The notes under the pieces: model-generated | The model's input: only the letters and a program-made list of their open reading frames with translations | Databases searched by the model: none | Told to the model about the DNA's origin: nothing | Assembly: GCA_004557645.1 (NCBI GenBank) | Contig: SFGI01000038.1 | Span: forward strand, 1-22,920 | Length of the DNA: 22,920 nucleotides | Origin: [Eubacterium] saphenum | GTDB lineage: Bacteria > Bacillota > Clostridia > Lachnospirales > Anaerotignaceae | Reading direction: 5' to 3' | Translations under genes and position numbers: made by a program | Shown here: positions 22,125 through 22,920 of the stretch, one piece after another | How positions within the stretch are numbered: position 1 is the first letter of the stretch | How the letters are laid out: each line of letters begins with the position of its first letter

Positions 22125-22919
22125 TTATTCAAAGAGGTCATGGACTTTGTAAACAATCTCAATGCGGTTGTCGGGGAATACATACACCTTTTCGATCAGC
22201 AGATCGGTCAGCTCCGAGGTTAGCACATCCGCTTCCGCAATCGAGTGAGCAATGTTTTGTCGGCTGCTTTGACGGGCCTGTTCTTCTCGCTTCAGCTTTG
22301 CCTGGGCGGTGACAGCTGCATAGGCGTTTTTGACTTTCAGTATTTCTGCGTCATAAACGGCTTTTTCCGATTTATAAGTGTCCAGCTCGATTTGCCCCAG
22401 GAGATACCGTTCAAAGAGAGCTTGCTTCTGGTCCTTCAGAGCTTCCAGCTGCTTCTCATACTCGGAGCATTTGGCAGCGGTGGCCTCCAGGTGAATAGTG
22501 CCGTCCTCATGTACGGGCAGCAGGACTTCCAGCTGCTTTTTCAAAGTGAGGAGGACTGCTTCTTCCAGACCAGCAGCATCTGCCCGGACATCGCGGCAGC
22601 GGCTGTTCAAATCAGCTGTGGAATGGCGGCACATATAAAACGGTCTCTTTTGGGCGATGCGGGAGAGTGCATGATCGCAGCAGCCACAATAGACCTTGCC
22701 TTTCAGTGGGTACTCCCTGTCAAATAGTTCTTTATCAACGATTGCCGGATGATGGTCGGGAATAATGAACCATTTGTCCCGGTCCTTCCTGCGGCTTCGT
22801 GTGCCGCCCACTTCAATAACCGCACGACGCCCGATGACATAGGAGCCGATATAGCGTTCATCCTCCAGGATACGGAGAACCGTAGAACTGCTCCAGCGTC
22901 CACGGGAGCGTGAGACATC
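22125..22919 (-). CDS. Large serine recombinase, C-terminal part (5' end outside the window)
   Basis: 264 codons are visible; the frame runs off the right edge, so the catalytic N-terminal serine domain is not seen. The visible part has the end of the 'recombinase' domain (W-SSSTVLRILEDERYIGSYV), a zinc ribbon (KVYCGCCDHALSR, FYMCRH, then a further cysteine near 109) and a long coiled coil (about 135-205: KCSEYEKQLEALKDQ, AQAKLKREEQARQ), ending VHDLFE. This architecture belongs to the TnpX/phiC31-type site-specific recombinases that move integrative elements and phages. A shorter start at GTG 22811 is not credible because homology continues upstream. It has its own terminator and lies against the broken integrase. 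Confidence 0.92.
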   Translation of the reverse strand, partial: DVSRSRGRWSSSTVLRILEDERYIGSYVIGRRAVIEVGGTRSRRKDRDKWFIIPDHHPAIVDKELFDREYPLKGKVYCGCCDHALSRIAQKRPFYMCRHSTADLNSRCRDVRADAAGLEEAVLLTLKKQLEVLLPVHEDGTIHLEATAAKCSEYEKQLEALKDQKQALFERYLLGQIELDTYKSEKAVYDAEILKVKNAYAAVTAQAKLKREEQARQSSRQNIAHSIAEADVLTSELTDLLIEKVYVFPDNRIEIVYKVHDLFE

Positions 22920-22920
22920 G

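Noticed and set aside
1..22920. CRISPR array, tRNA or rRNA genes
   Set aside because: No regularly spaced identical repeats of 25-40 bp, no tRNA cloverleaf with TTCRANNC arm and no rRNA segment were recognised.

Overview
The window looks like a chromosomal segment of an anaerobic, spore-forming member of the Clostridia (Lachnospirales-like). The reasons are strong AGGAGG-type ribosome binding sites, sigma-A promoters with TATAAT boxes, a PPi-type phosphofructokinase, a ClpC protease ATPase, a BofC-like sporulation protein, and an integrase/Xre/excisionase cassette of the kind common in gut Firmicutes. Genus assignment is not possible from this sequence alone.

Positions 1-14850 are conserved core chromosome, all transcribed from the minus strand. 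They encode pyruvate carboxylase, a RadA/Sms-type ATPase, a small conserved protein of unknown function, ClpC, an RluA-family pseudouridine synthase, a cytoplasmic GH13 cyclomaltodextrinase-like enzyme, a BofC-like membrane protein with a forespore-type promoter candidate, PPi-dependent phosphofructokinase and an NCS2 purine permease. Most genes have their own promoter and terminator. The purine permease is divergent from guaA (plus strand, 15153-16691). Two 14-bp palindromes lie between their promoters, and the guaA leader contains a terminator hairpin.

Positions 16692-22920 are accessory DNA directly downstream of guaA. A remnant integrative element carries an Xre regulator and a membrane-anchored unknown protein on the minus strand, and an excisionase-like protein and a tyrosine integrase on the plus strand, around a shared operator region. 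It has been hit twice. A complete IS21-family element (17395-19858, istA/istB, 5-bp target duplication) splits the unknown gene, and removing it restores an in-frame 234-codon reading frame. The integrase loses recognisable homology right after its HxxR motif, so it lacks the catalytic tyrosine. Next to that point is the 3' end of a large serine recombinase gene running out of the window, which suggests a second element inserted into the integrase.

The most unusual non-coding structures are a 129-bp intergenic element able to fold as a three-way junction (5083-5211), a candidate small RNA of about 110 nt with its own promoter and terminator (11309-11420), the phased palindromes at 14955-15010, and a probable dispersed repeat after guaA (16692-16896).
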